Source of the DNA: CAZTNW01 sp964614945
Lineage (GTDB): Bacteria; Caldisericota; JANLFM01
Assembly (NCBI GenBank): GCA_964614945.1
Contig: CAZTNW010000003.1
Coordinates: 186,001-250,000, forward strand
Length of the DNA: 64,000 bases
Direction of reading: 5' to 3'
Every line of letters begins with the position of its first letter. Positions within the stretch are counted from its first letter, which is position 1. A program made the translations under genes and the position numbers. The notes below the pieces were generated by a model that saw only the letters and a program-made list of their open reading frames with translations, searched no databases and was not told where the DNA came from. Shown here in pieces: positions 41,285-49,645 of the stretch.

Positions 41285-42667
41285 TCTCTCGATTTTCCCC
41301 CGCACGTTGCCACGGGCCAGAGAGGCAAAGGTGCCCAAAAGGGAAAGAAGAGCAAACAGGAGAAAGGCCACGCGGGAGCTGAGAAGGAAATCTGACCTCG
41401 AAGCGTAACTGATCCTCTCACTGCCGAGAAAAATGGAAAAGAGTAAGGTGATCAGGGCCATACTTATCGTCTGACCGACAAGTCGCATGGTGCTCAAGAT
41501 GGAGGAGGCCACCCCGTAATGGCTCAAGGGAACTGAGCCCATCACGGCATTGGTGTTGGGAGCGGAAAAAAATGCCAGGCCGACCCCCAGGAGGATCAGG
41601 TTCATGATCACCAACCACAAGGGCGTTCCGGGGCTTAGAAATGCGAAGATCACGAGGGCCACAGTAGCTAAAGCCATGCCCGTAGAGGCCACGATCCTTG
41701 GCTCCAGGCGGTCGGATAATCTGCCAGCGAAAGGAGAGAATATGGATTGAAAGAGCGGCTGCGAGAGGAGAATAAGCCCGGCGGTTTGCGGGTTCATTCC
41801 CCTTGTCGCCTGCAGATAGAACGAGAGAAGGACTCCGACAGAAAAGGTGGCGCTGTAATTGATCAGCGCTGCCCAGTTGGAATAAGTGAAAACAGGGTTT
41901 CGGCGAAAGAGGCGCAGCTCAATCAGCGGGTAGCGTACCCCCTTTTCTATAAGGATAAAGACAACCAGGACGATGAGGCCGACGAGGAGGGGAAGCAGGG
42001 AGATAGGATCTTTCGCGCTGGAAAAGCCATACATCAGGAGGGCAACGGCCGCACAATAGAGAAGGGTTCCCTTCCAGTCGAGCCGCTCACCCGAGGAATC
42101 GACCCATTCCTCTTTCAATCTGAAAATCGTGACAAAAATGACAATCATCCCCACAAGAACATTGAAGAAAAAGATGGAACGCCAGCTCAACTGGTTCGTG
42201 AGAAACCCTCCCAGCACCGGCCCGAGCGAGAGGCCGAGATATACGGCCGCGGCATTCAAACCCAAAACCCGACCCCTCTCCCCTGGAGGATAAGCCGAGG
42301 TAAGTATGGCAATGCTCGTGCTGAATATCATCGCCCCTCCAACTCCCTGCAGAGCCCGAACAATAAGCAAGGAAGAAATGTTAAAGGAAACAGCGCAGAG
42401 AAGTGAGGAAAGGGTATAGAGCAGGACGCCGATAAGGAACACCCTCTTTCGACCGTAAATATCTGCCAGGCGGCCGAAGGGTAGAACAAACATCGCCGAG
42501 GTGAGGAGAAAGATGGTTGGAATCCAATTAGCGAGGAAGGCGGAAATCTTAAACTCTACGCTCAAAGAGGGCAGCGCAAGGTTGATGGAGGAACTCATGA
42601 AGGGAGTGAGAAAAGAGGCGAGGACGGACACGAGCAGGGCCGACTTTCGCACTGAGATGTCAGTCAT
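41267..42667 (-). CDS. MFS drug exporter, 14-helix DHA2 type
   Basis: The 466-residue transporter has the DHA2 pattern: LTPFMSSSINLALPSLS in helix 1, motif A FGRLADIYGRKRVFLIG, RALQGVGGAMIFSTSIAIL (motif B), and the exporter motif C region GLSLGPVLGGFL, with a total of about fourteen helices. Members export drugs or other compounds with protons. The ATG overlaps the stop of the upstream fucose-isomerase-like gene (ATGA), so the two are co-translated; this unusual pairing hints the exporter may carry a sugar-like compound. Confidence 0.9.
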   Translation of the reverse strand: MTDISVRKSALLVSVLASFLTPFMSSSINLALPSLSVEFKISAFLANWIPTIFLLTSAMFVLPFGRLADIYGRKRVFLIGVLLYTLSSLLCAVSFNISSLLIVRALQGVGGAMIFSTSIAILTSAYPPGERGRVLGLNAAAVYLGLSLGPVLGGFLTNQLSWRSIFFFNVLVGMIVIFVTIFRLKEEWVDSSGERLDWKGTLLYCAAVALLMYGFSSAKDPISLLPLLVGLIVLVVFILIEKGVRYPLIELRLFRRNPVFTYSNWAALINYSATFSVGVLLSFYLQATRGMNPQTAGLILLSQPLFQSIFSPFAGRLSDRLEPRIVASTGMALATVALVIFAFLSPGTPLWLVIMNLILLGVGLAFFSAPNTNAVMGSVPLSHYGVASSILSTMRLVGQTISMALITLLFSIFLGSERISYASRSDFLLSSRVAFLLFALLSLLGTFASLARGNVRGKIERLLPGG

Positions 42668-43911
42668 TCCCGCCCTGAGATTCTCCTAAGGCCGAGGAGG
42701 GACAGCAACTCCTCAAGGGGAGGGATTAAATCCCCCGGAGCGAGGAGCAGGTGATTAGCCAGGGGTAACCGCTTGATATCTTCAGCTTCTTCCAGCTGAA
42801 GGAGAGCCTGGGTACGGCAGAGGTGCTCACTTACCTCCCGGCGAATGAGATGAGCCAGAGCGAAGAAAATCCCCTTCAGGTCAGGGGAGATTTTGGCCAG
42901 GGTATAGAGACCGGGAGGGAGGTGTCCCTCCAGAGCCACGCTCTTCCCGGACTCAAAGTGCGGTCGGAGAACAAGCCGGTCGACCAGGCGAGTGGCAACG
43001 GTGCAGTGGGCAAGAAGGATCTGCCCGTGTTCGACCCAGGACGGATTTCCCATGAAGACCACCTGGTCGGATACCAGGGAGAGAAGATGCATCGTAAGCA
43101 GAGAGAGCAGATCTCCCTCACAGGCGGCGGTGATCCCCAGGTCATTTAGAAGGGAAAGAGCCAGGCAGCCGGAAACCCCTCTTTCCTCGAGAAGCTCGAA
43201 ACAGGAGAGTGCCAGACCGTCGATGCCGGCTTCCCGCGCAAAAGATAGGAGGGAGGAAGCGAAGTTCAGAGCAGGGGGAAGGTCTTCCGCCTCTACTCCT
43301 CGTCGGGGAACGGCGAGCCAGTCTAATCTTTCCTCCAGCCACTCCGGCGGAAGAAGAGCCCTGATCTTCTTCAAGTCCAGCTCCAGGATCTCCATCCCCC
43401 ATCTTCTCCCGGCCTGATCGGGCGTCAGGCGACTTCCTACGAGCCAGGGCGCTGGAGAACCAATCACGGCGAGGCGAGAGTGCACAAAGCGTCGATACGT
43501 TCGCCAGGCCTTAAAGCGTCGGGGAAGGGCCTGCTTCAGCTCCTCGAGACTGTAAATTCTCACTGATTTTCCGCGTGCAGCAAGAAAGGTGCGTAGTTCT
43601 AAAGCTGCGGGCAAAGAATTCATGGATGGGTGAACGAGCAGAAGGTATTCCTCTGCCTCATAACTTGCCCCGATAAATTCAGTCCCTCCTGTCATCAGAA
43701 AGAGCACTGCCAGGGGAGCTGGAGGGGGAAGCTGGAGGGGCTCCATAAGAATGGCGAAAGAACGCAAAAAATTAAAATGCTCCTCGGAGAGGGAGGATTC
43801 AGTTCTATCCCAAACTCTCTCCACGGAGGTCGGGTCATGCAGCGGTGAGGCCAGGGGGATCAAAGGGACCAGAAATTCCTCCTCCGGCCAGCTGTGGGAT
43901 TCTCGGGTCAA
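42664..43911 (-). CDS. L-fucose/L-arabinose isomerase-fold protein
   Basis: The 415-residue protein follows the pattern of the FucI-like isomerase family in its second half: GLALSCFELLEERGVSGCLALSLLNDLG, AACEGDLLSLLTMHLL, VVFMGNPSW, LLAHCTVATRLV, LRPHFESGKSVALEGHLPPG, CRTQALLQLEE and LANHLLLAPGD. The aligned CEGD, HC and HFESG segments sit where metal and substrate bind in this fold, but the protein is shorter than true FucI and lacks its N-terminal domain signature, so it may isomerise another sugar or have lost activity. It is coupled to an MFS exporter. Confidence 0.7.
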   Translation of the reverse strand: MTRESHSWPEEEFLVPLIPLASPLHDPTSVERVWDRTESSLSEEHFNFLRSFAILMEPLQLPPPAPLAVLFLMTGGTEFIGASYEAEEYLLLVHPSMNSLPAALELRTFLAARGKSVRIYSLEELKQALPRRFKAWRTYRRFVHSRLAVIGSPAPWLVGSRLTPDQAGRRWGMEILELDLKKIRALLPPEWLEERLDWLAVPRRGVEAEDLPPALNFASSLLSFAREAGIDGLALSCFELLEERGVSGCLALSLLNDLGITAACEGDLLSLLTMHLLSLVSDQVVFMGNPSWVEHGQILLAHCTVATRLVDRLVLRPHFESGKSVALEGHLPPGLYTLAKISPDLKGIFFALAHLIRREVSEHLCRTQALLQLEEAEDIKRLPLANHLLLAPGDLIPPLEELLSLLGLRRISGRE

Positions 43912-43972
43912 TCTCTATCTCCTCGCGCCCCATTGTACCGGATCGAGCTATCTGGCACAAAAATCGCCAAAC

Positions 43973-44011
43973 TTGACAAAAATTTGATAGAAAAGCCCCA
44001 TCAGCTATGAT
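43973..44011 (+). promoter_or_regulatory. Promoter of the LiaF-like membrane gene with A/T-rich repeat element
   Basis: TTGATA (43984-43989), 16 bp, TATGAT (44006-44011) is a good promoter. It sits in an element at 43971-43990 that matches 18 of 20 bases of a block at 49551-49570 before the second MFS gene, and TATGAT also follows both. Confidence 0.5.
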
Positions 44012-44040
44012 CAAATAGAGTGAAAGGAGGGAACAGGAAA

Positions 44041-44844
44041 ATGAGGGTTCGTTTTCAGTTCAGCCTTGTCTGGGCGCTGATCATCATCTTGATCGGTGTT
44101 CTCCTTCTTCTGGAGAACACTGGGGTGATCTCAGGGATGTCCGCGCCATTCATTATTTTCGGCGCTCTCTTTCTTTTCTTCCTCGGTCTGTATTTCTCCG
44201 GCGGTCGCTCTTGGGGACTTTTAGTGCCAACCTTTGTCTTTTTAGGGCTAATGCTGCTCGTTTTCCTGGACAATCAATCTGGTATCCCCTCTCAGGTTGG
44301 AGCAGGGGCGTTACTTTTTTGCATCGGCGTCCCCTTCTTGCTGGCTTTTCTCATTGGGGGTTCTTCTCAGTGGTGGGGACTGATACCTGGAGGCATCCTG
44401 GCTTTTGTGGGGCTGGCCGTTGCCCTCTCCGCTTACGTAGAGGAGAGCTTCGTCCCCGCTATCATCCTCTGGGGACTCGGTCTCTCCTTCCTTCTCGTGT
44501 TTCTCGCTCAAAGACAAAATTGGTGGGTTCTGATACCGGGGGGAACTCTGATCACGATCGGCTTTTTACCTCCTATGGTGAACTACTGGGGGCTTTCCTC
44601 CACGGGCTGGGTGGGCGGCGCCCTGTGCGCGGGCTTAGCAGTCACCTTCGGCCTTGTTTATCTCGCCAATTACCGCTTCGAGACTCACTGGGCCCTTTAC
44701 CCGTTCGGGTTCTTCCTTTTCGTGGCGGTCTGTTTCTTCATTTTCGGCGAGTTAGCGGCTCGCTGGTGGCCGGTAATCCTGATCCTGATCGGTCTATATC
44801 TCCTCCTGAGAGCAATTATAAGGAGCAAGGCTCATCAAGCCTAA
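44041..44844 (+). CDS. Polytopic membrane protein with LiaF/DUF5668-like segments
   Basis: The 267-residue protein consists almost entirely of about nine hydrophobic segments arranged as repeats. WALIIILIGVLLLLENTGV at the N-terminus and WWPVILILIGLYLLLRAI at the C-terminus resemble the LiaI-LiaF-like membrane motif of cell-envelope stress proteins. ATG 44041 is chosen because AAAGGAGGG lies nine bases upstream; the longer frame from 44020 has no such signal. It is followed by a broken NTPase gene whose first codons overlap its end. Confidence 0.7.
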   Translation: MRVRFQFSLVWALIIILIGVLLLLENTGVISGMSAPFIIFGALFLFFLGLYFSGGRSWGLLVPTFVFLGLMLLVFLDNQSGIPSQVGAGALLFCIGVPFLLAFLIGGSSQWWGLIPGGILAFVGLAVALSAYVEESFVPAIILWGLGLSFLLVFLAQRQNWWVLIPGGTLITIGFLPPMVNYWGLSSTGWVGGALCAGLAVTFGLVYLANYRFETHWALYPFGFFLFVAVCFFIFGELAARWWPVILILIGLYLLLRAIIRSKAHQA

Positions 44845-45355
44845 AGAAAACCTGATCCTGATCACCGGCTTACCCGGATGCGGAAAAACCACCCTCGTCA
44901 AACGTATATTCGAACGGCACTCCTTTCTCTGCGGCTTCTGGACCGAGGAAATCAGAAAGGACGGATCGAGGAGAGGATTCCAGATCGTCACCACCTGGGG
45001 AGATCGGCAGGTCCTCGCCCTGAGGGATCTGCCCCTCACTCTGTCCCCTTGGGTCCTACAGTGTTTTCCTGGAAGGACTCGAGCGGATCTCCTCTCTTCT
45101 CAGGGCAAAGATGGGAAGGGAAAGCTTCCTGCTCGATGAGATCGGAAAGATGGAATACATATCCCCTCCTTCCGCAGACTCATCAAGATCATCATCACGC
45201 AAAATGGCTGCAATCTCCTGGCTACAATTCCTCTTAAAGATTTTCAACCGGGCATCTCCCTTTTCAAACAAACAGCTACAGTGGTCACGCTCGAGCGGAA
45301 AAACTTCGATAGGATTTACCTCGAAATCGATGAGAAGGTAGGGAAGTGGCGCTGA
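44834..45355 (+). pseudogene. THEP1-like nucleoside-triphosphatase, frameshifted
   Basis: Translation in one frame from 44834 gives a P-loop protein start (ILITGLPGCGKTT) and EEIRKDGSRRGFQIV, then homology jumps frame near 45055-45075 to continue as VFLEGLERISSLL..FLLDEIGKME, and jumps back near 45165 to give RRLIKIIITQN..ATIPLKDF and a tail ending at TGA 45353-45355. These blocks in this order are those of the THEP1 (NTPase, PF03266) family, about 175 residues. No ATG, GTG or TTG lies before the P-loop; AAGGAG is eight bases before an ATC at 44834. Two shifts and a lost start argue for a dead gene, unless the shifts are sequence errors. Confidence 0.75.
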
Positions 45356-45446
45356 GTCACCGATCGATAAAACCAAGATCAGCTGGAGCTAAGGCGGCCC
45401 TTCTAAGAAGAAAGCCCTCTCAGCTCCATTCATGGCCCAGGGTTTA

Positions 45447-46025
45447 TCAAAAATGGACCCGGTTCATGATCACCCTGTTTCCCCCAGGGACAAATTCGAC
45501 CCCCTCCTGTTCCAGCAGTGCTCTTTTCATATTCAACCCCCCTTGATAACCCCCCAGGCTACCATCTGCTTGAATAGCACGATGGCAGGGAATCACGATG
45601 GGGAAAGGGTTGCGAGCCAGAGCGTTTCCTGCTGCCCGCGCTCCCCGTGGCACCCCTATCCAATGAGCGATCCGGCCATAAGTAGTCACCCAGCCGCGGG
45701 GAACAGAGAATTCAGCGAGGAGGACCTTCCTTTGAAAGCTCGGGCAGCGATCGAGTTCCAGCATCTCCAGCCTGAATGACACTTCCTTTCCTTCAAGGAA
45801 ATTCTGGATGTCCACACAAAGTGATAGAATGTGCGGATGCCTGCCGGCTTTACTTTCTGGGAACAGGGAAAATATTGACTGCTCGAGCGTATTCCGTTCT
45901 CCTGGCAGATAGATCTGTTGCACACTGAGGCCTCCCGCTCGCTCTTTCCAGACGAGGGAAAAAAGACCAAAATGAGTATCGAAAAAGGCATGAAAATATC
46001 GTCCCAATCCAGAACTGGTCGCCAT
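45447..46025 (-). CDS. Methylated-DNA-protein cysteine methyltransferase (full length)
   Basis: The 192-residue protein has an N-terminal domain (about 1-95) and a C-terminal DNA-binding domain with the arginine-finger region VTTYGRIAHWIGVPRGARAAGNALARNP and the active-site PCHRAIQADGSLGGYQGG. The Cys in PCHR takes O6-alkyl groups from guanine in a suicide reaction. ATG 46025 is chosen with AAGGGG six bases upstream; the TTG at 46046 is the alternative. It is the last gene of a repair operon with fpg and a short paralogue. Confidence 0.92.
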   Translation of the reverse strand: MATSSGLGRYFHAFFDTHFGLFSLVWKERAGGLSVQQIYLPGERNTLEQSIFSLFPESKAGRHPHILSLCVDIQNFLEGKEVSFRLEMLELDRCPSFQRKVLLAEFSVPRGWVTTYGRIAHWIGVPRGARAAGNALARNPFPIVIPCHRAIQADGSLGGYQGGLNMKRALLEQEGVEFVPGGNRVIMNRVHF

Positions 46026-46047
46026 TTGGATCCCCTTGACTGACAAA

Positions 46048-46860
46048 CTATTTCTGACAATCAGGACAGAAAAAAGACTTGGTGCCGGCTACCCGGAGCT
46101 GTTCAATGAGGGAACCGCATTCAGGACAGGGCTCTCCCGTCCTGTATCCCACAAGAAAGCGGGAGAAGCGTCCCGGTTGATTGTAGAGATCGCGCTCATA
46201 AGGTATACCGCCTAATTCCGCAGCCTGTGCCAAAGTTTCTCGGATAACCTGGAATAGCTTGTATTTTTCCTCTTCTCTCATGCTCTCTATTTTGCGGGCG
46301 GGATGGAGCTTAGCCAGGAAGAGAATTTCCTGCACATAGACGTTTCCGATACCGGCGATGTTACTCTGATTCACCAGGAAGGCCTTCACGCTTCCTCGTT
46401 TTTTAGCCAGAAGGCGGGCAAAATTTTCATAGGTGTACTCCGCCGGATCGAGAGGCGAGAGGCCCAATGAAGCTGTCATCTTGTGTTTTCCCAGTTCAGA
46501 ATCACCTGCCAGGTGAGCGTAGCCAAACCACCAGAAGTTGATCGTCAGAAAGGCCTTCTCGTCCAGTCCGAATTTCAGGCGATATTTACCGGGAATCGTT
46601 TCCGGATGATTGTGGTAAAGGACCTCTCCTCCCATTCCCAAGCTCAGCAGAAAGTGAGTTCCCGGGTTCAAATCAGCCAAGATCCACTTTCCTTTCGATC
46701 TGACGTCGCCGAAGATTTTTCCTGAAACCTCGCTCAAGAAATCCTTCAGCGGTAGGTTCAGGCATTTTTCCTGCCGGACCTCTACTGTGGTGATCACCCT
46801 TCCTTTCAGTTTTCTATCCATCTGTTCTGCAAGGTGATAAATTTCAGGCAGTTCTGGCAT
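46048..46860 (-). CDS. Formamidopyrimidine-DNA glycosylase / endonuclease VIII family
   Basis: The 270-residue protein begins MPELPEIYHLA, with the catalytic Pro2 and Glu3, and has the helix-two-turn-helix NQSNIAGIGNVYVQEILF and a C-terminal zinc finger CPECGSLIEQ..FFCPDCQK. It excises oxidised bases and nicks DNA by beta/delta elimination. Inner residues (TINFWWFGYAHL) differ from typical MutM, so a Nei-like or other specificity is possible. It lies between two alkyltransferase genes in one minus-strand operon. Confidence 0.93.
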   Translation of the reverse strand: MPELPEIYHLAEQMDRKLKGRVITTVEVRQEKCLNLPLKDFLSEVSGKIFGDVRSKGKWILADLNPGTHFLLSLGMGGEVLYHNHPETIPGKYRLKFGLDEKAFLTINFWWFGYAHLAGDSELGKHKMTASLGLSPLDPAEYTYENFARLLAKKRGSVKAFLVNQSNIAGIGNVYVQEILFLAKLHPARKIESMREEEKYKLFQVIRETLAQAAELGGIPYERDLYNQPGRFSRFLVGYRTGEPCPECGSLIEQLRVAGTKSFFCPDCQK

Positions 46861-46893
46861 GAGCGCCTCCTTTACGTCGATTTAAACTTTACC

Positions 46894-47217
46894 TCATTTC
46901 AGCCCCGGTCCCTCCCAGAGATGCTGGTTCATGTCGATCGACCCGTCCAGCCGGAAATGAACTCCTTCTTCCTCAAGCCTCCGTCTCTGCTCTCCCGGGC
47001 CGAAAACAGAATCCGGTGGGAGCTCACCGCTACTCTTTACAACGCGGTGGCAGGGCAAATGGAACTCCTCGGGAGTGCTTCTCATCGCCCAACCGACAGT
47101 GCGGGCGGCATGAGGAGTCCCCAGGAGCGCCGCAATCTGGCCGTAAGTTGATACCTTTCCCCTGGGGATCTGGCCCACAAGTTCGTAAACCCTTTTGAAA
47201 AAACTCGCTTGTGCCAT
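46894..47217 (-). CDS. Short MGMT-type alkyltransferase domain protein
   Basis: The 107-residue protein is only the DNA-binding/alkyltransferase domain: FFKRVYELVGQIPRGKVSTYGQIAALLGTPHAARTVGWAMRSTP followed by LPCHRVVKSSGELP. Bacterial alkyltransferase-like proteins of this size (ATL) usually have Trp in place of the Cys (PWHR); here the Cys is present, so it could be catalytic. It precedes fpg by 33 bases on the same strand. Having both a full-length and a short version side by side is unusual. Confidence 0.88.
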   Translation of the reverse strand: MAQASFFKRVYELVGQIPRGKVSTYGQIAALLGTPHAARTVGWAMRSTPEEFHLPCHRVVKSSGELPPDSVFGPGEQRRRLEEEGVHFRLDGSIDMNQHLWEGPGLK

Positions 47218-47229
47218 AGCTTTTCTCCT

Positions 47230-48093
47230 CTAACTCTCCAGGCCCAGCTCTTTCCTGATGATATCGATATTGCGCAAATGCTCTATTTTTAAAGAAGAAG
47301 GGTAGTGCAGCTCATCCAGCAATCCCTCGGCGCGCATGAGGTCCCCGCAGAGGAGGGTCTCTTTAATTAGGGCGAGGTAACGGGCATCATTCACTGCCCT
47401 GCGCTTCATCTCCTCTGGTTCAAAAGTGACACGCCCGTGGCCGGGGATGAGGGCTCGCACTGAATGCTGAACCAGAAGCCTGGCTGCCTTCTCAATGGTT
47501 CGTTGGTACTCACCCAAGGAAAAATAGATGAAAGGGAATTCGATGTCGGAGAGGTAATCCCCTGCGATCAATACACCCAGCGGCGAAATGAGGGTGAACA
47601 AGCCGTCATTTGTGTGCCCGCGTGCCTGGAAGAAGAGCAACTTGGTCGTCCCTTTCCGCATAAGCCGCTCATCTTCGATCGCGATGTCGAGCTCAGGGTA
47701 AACTGGAGGGGAGGCGCGGGCAATTCCTTGGGTTCGATCGAATTCCTTCAACTCCTCGAGAATCTGTTCCATGTCCTGCTTCTTCATGTTGGCACTCCCC
47801 ACCTGAATAGCCCCAGGGAAGAGGGAGGCGCCGGCGATGTGATCCCAGTCCGAATGGGTAAATACCAGGAAGAGAGGACGCTCTTTTCTTCTTTCATCGA
47901 TCCAGCGGCGGATGGCCTTGATCTCCGAAGGAAGATAGCCTGGATCAACCAACAGCAGCAAATCTGGGGTCTCTACGGCCGTGGAGTTCATCTGAAATAT
48001 GCGGCTCTGAAAAACCGTCAATCCCTCCAGGCATTGCAGCCCGGATGAAGCGATCTCTTTGTCCTCAAATTGCTGGAACAGATTTACCCTCAC
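47230..48093 (-). CDS. Metallo-beta-lactamase-fold hydrolase
   Basis: The 287-residue protein has the MBL metal motif THSDWDHIAGA (HxxxDH-type, HSDWDH at about 79-84), ARGHTNDGLFTL with the third His, LIAGDYLSD with the bridging Asp, and IPGHGRVTF with the last His. The N-terminal part supplies beta strands. Substrate is unknown. It lies 12 bases before the short alkyltransferase gene and is probably co-transcribed with the repair genes, though a direct role in repair is not evident. Confidence 0.85.
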   Translation of the reverse strand: MRVNLFQQFEDKEIASSGLQCLEGLTVFQSRIFQMNSTAVETPDLLLLVDPGYLPSEIKAIRRWIDERRKERPLFLVFTHSDWDHIAGASLFPGAIQVGSANMKKQDMEQILEELKEFDRTQGIARASPPVYPELDIAIEDERLMRKGTTKLLFFQARGHTNDGLFTLISPLGVLIAGDYLSDIEFPFIYFSLGEYQRTIEKAARLLVQHSVRALIPGHGRVTFEPEEMKRRAVNDARYLALIKETLLCGDLMRAEGLLDELHYPSSLKIEHLRNIDIIRKELGLES

Positions 48094-48210
48094 CGCTCTA
48101 TGAATTAGATCGTGCGGCGCGCTGATCCGTTCAGGAAACTTCTGCCAATTGCCGAAAAAAGCGGCCAGCGGTAGATTTGAGCAGACTCAAAGAAAAGGGG
48201 TGAAAAAATC

Positions 48211-48471
48211 ATGTCATGGAATTGGGATCCATTGCTGATCGTCAATCTCTGCCTCTGCCTCATCATCCTCTTGATCGGAGTCCTCCGGTTTTCGCGGAGA
48301 TGGGCTTTCCCGCTTCTCATCGGTCTGGCTTTCGGCCTCTTCGCCATTACCCACCTCTTCTCCATCATGGGACTTTCCTCAAGCTGGGAAACCCTGTTGA
48401 TCGTCCTCAGGGTCTTGGCCTACCTCTTGGTGATCGGAGGGCTGATTGTAGCTCAGCCTGTAAGGCGCTGA
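48211..48471 (+). CDS. Small membrane protein
   Basis: The 86-residue protein has two to three hydrophobic segments (LLIVNLCLCLIILLIGVL, AFPLLIGLAFGLFAITHL, LLIVLRVLAYLLVIGGLIV) and a positive tail PVRR. AAGGGG lies eleven bases before the ATG. No family recognised. It resembles in style the 125-residue membrane protein at 14256 but is not clearly related. Confidence 0.6.
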   Translation: MSWNWDPLLIVNLCLCLIILLIGVLRFSRRWAFPLLIGLAFGLFAITHLFSIMGLSSSWETLLIVLRVLAYLLVIGGLIVAQPVRR

Positions 48472-48483
48472 GCCGGCGATCGC

Positions 48484-49434
48484 TTACTCTTCTCTCAGAA
48501 CCTTTTTATAACTTACCCAGGCCGGTGTGCGCTGGAAGCCCAGCCGTCTGTTCAAATCTAGCATCGGCTCGTTTGTCGATTCATTGTCGGTGCGAAGTCC
48601 TGGATACCCATGCTCCCTGGCGTATGCTATTCCCCTGAGCTTCAGGGCAAGAGCGATACCTTTCCGGCGGTAGGCGCGCTTAACGCCGGTCAATCCCTGA
48701 AGTAGGTCGGAGATGTTTTCGTTGAGACGCAAGGTGCTCAATCCCACGTACTCTCCCTCGTGGACCATGATGAAAAAAGCATCTGGAATAATAGCGGGGT
48801 TCTTCAGCCATTTCTTGTAGATTTCAAAAGAGACGTCCGTCTGCTCGTCCGGATACGGTACATCCCGCAGAATCTCCCTCTGCAGCTGATAGAGCTTCTC
48901 GTTTCTTTCCAAGTCTGAGCTCAATTCTTTCAGAGTGCGGATATAGAAACCCTCTCCTTCCAGCCTCTCGATTAGACCAGCATACTTGGTGAAGTCGAAA
49001 TCGAGTGTGTTTAAGCGCGACGCGAGCAGATAGGTATCGCTGCTGAAGCCCCGCTGTTCCAGGAAAGCACGGGATTGGTTCATATCCTCCTTGGTCCAGG
49101 CTCTCAGGGAGAGGGGATTGTGTTCCTCCAGACCCTTCAGGGCCCTGAGATAGAGGGATGACCCGATTCCCTGTCTCTGATAGGAAGGATGGACTGCCAG
49201 CTCGAGCTGGAATTTACGGGGGTGAAACATTTCCTCGTATTGGCCATATTCACTGTATCCCAGAACGACCTCATCCTTCTCCGCTACCCACCTGCCCCAG
49301 CGGCACTTCGGATCCTTGTTCTCATCCCAGAAACGCCATTCTTCGACTGTAGACTGGTTGTCAGGAAAGTTAGCGTTGTTAATTTCCAGGATCGCTTCGT
49401 AGTCCTCAATTTTAAAGTCACGTATGGTAAACAA
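48484..49434 (-). CDS. Two-domain GNAT N-acetyltransferase
   Basis: The protein has two GNAT domains in tandem. The first shows ELAVHPSYQRQGIGSSLYLRAL (acetyl-CoA loop Q/RxxGxG/S), and the second KRAYRRKGIALALKLRGIAYAREHG followed by TDNESTNEPMLDLNRRLGF, the C-terminal GNAT signature. Substrate is unknown; such double-GNAT proteins often acetylate small molecules or antibiotics. TTG 49434 has GGAG six bases upstream and is preferred; the ATG at 49464 has no ribosome site. Read from 49434 the protein is about 316 residues. Confidence 0.85.
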   Translation of the reverse strand: MFTIRDFKIEDYEAILEINNANFPDNQSTVEEWRFWDENKDPKCRWGRWVAEKDEVVLGYSEYGQYEEMFHPRKFQLELAVHPSYQRQGIGSSLYLRALKGLEEHNPLSLRAWTKEDMNQSRAFLEQRGFSSDTYLLASRLNTLDFDFTKYAGLIERLEGEGFYIRTLKELSSDLERNEKLYQLQREILRDVPYPDEQTDVSFEIYKKWLKNPAIIPDAFFIMVHEGEYVGLSTLRLNENISDLLQGLTGVKRAYRRKGIALALKLRGIAYAREHGYPGLRTDNESTNEPMLDLNRRLGFQRTPAWVSYKKVLREE

Positions 49435-49550
49435 TACTCGCTCCAGGGTAATATAGCGAACCATTCTACCACGAAGGACAGTTCCCCGATATTCCCAAAG
49501 GAATTCCGCTGAAGCGAGGGCCTGCGAAAAAGGACCTGATTAAGAATCAA

Positions 49551-49578
49551 AACTTGACAAAATTTTGACAAATATGAT
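49551..49578 (+). promoter_or_regulatory. A/T-rich repeat element before the MFS gene
   Basis: Two TTGACA copies 11 bases apart (49554-49559, 49565-49570) and TATGAT (49573-49578). The first 20 bases are nearly identical to 43971-43990. The spacing does not make a standard promoter, so this looks like a regulator site or overlapping promoters. Confidence 0.35.
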
Positions 49579-49645
49579 CGACTGAGCAGGAATATGTACA
49601 TCTATTTTCTTTTGCAGGCACTTTCATCGTTACTGGAGGAGAGCA

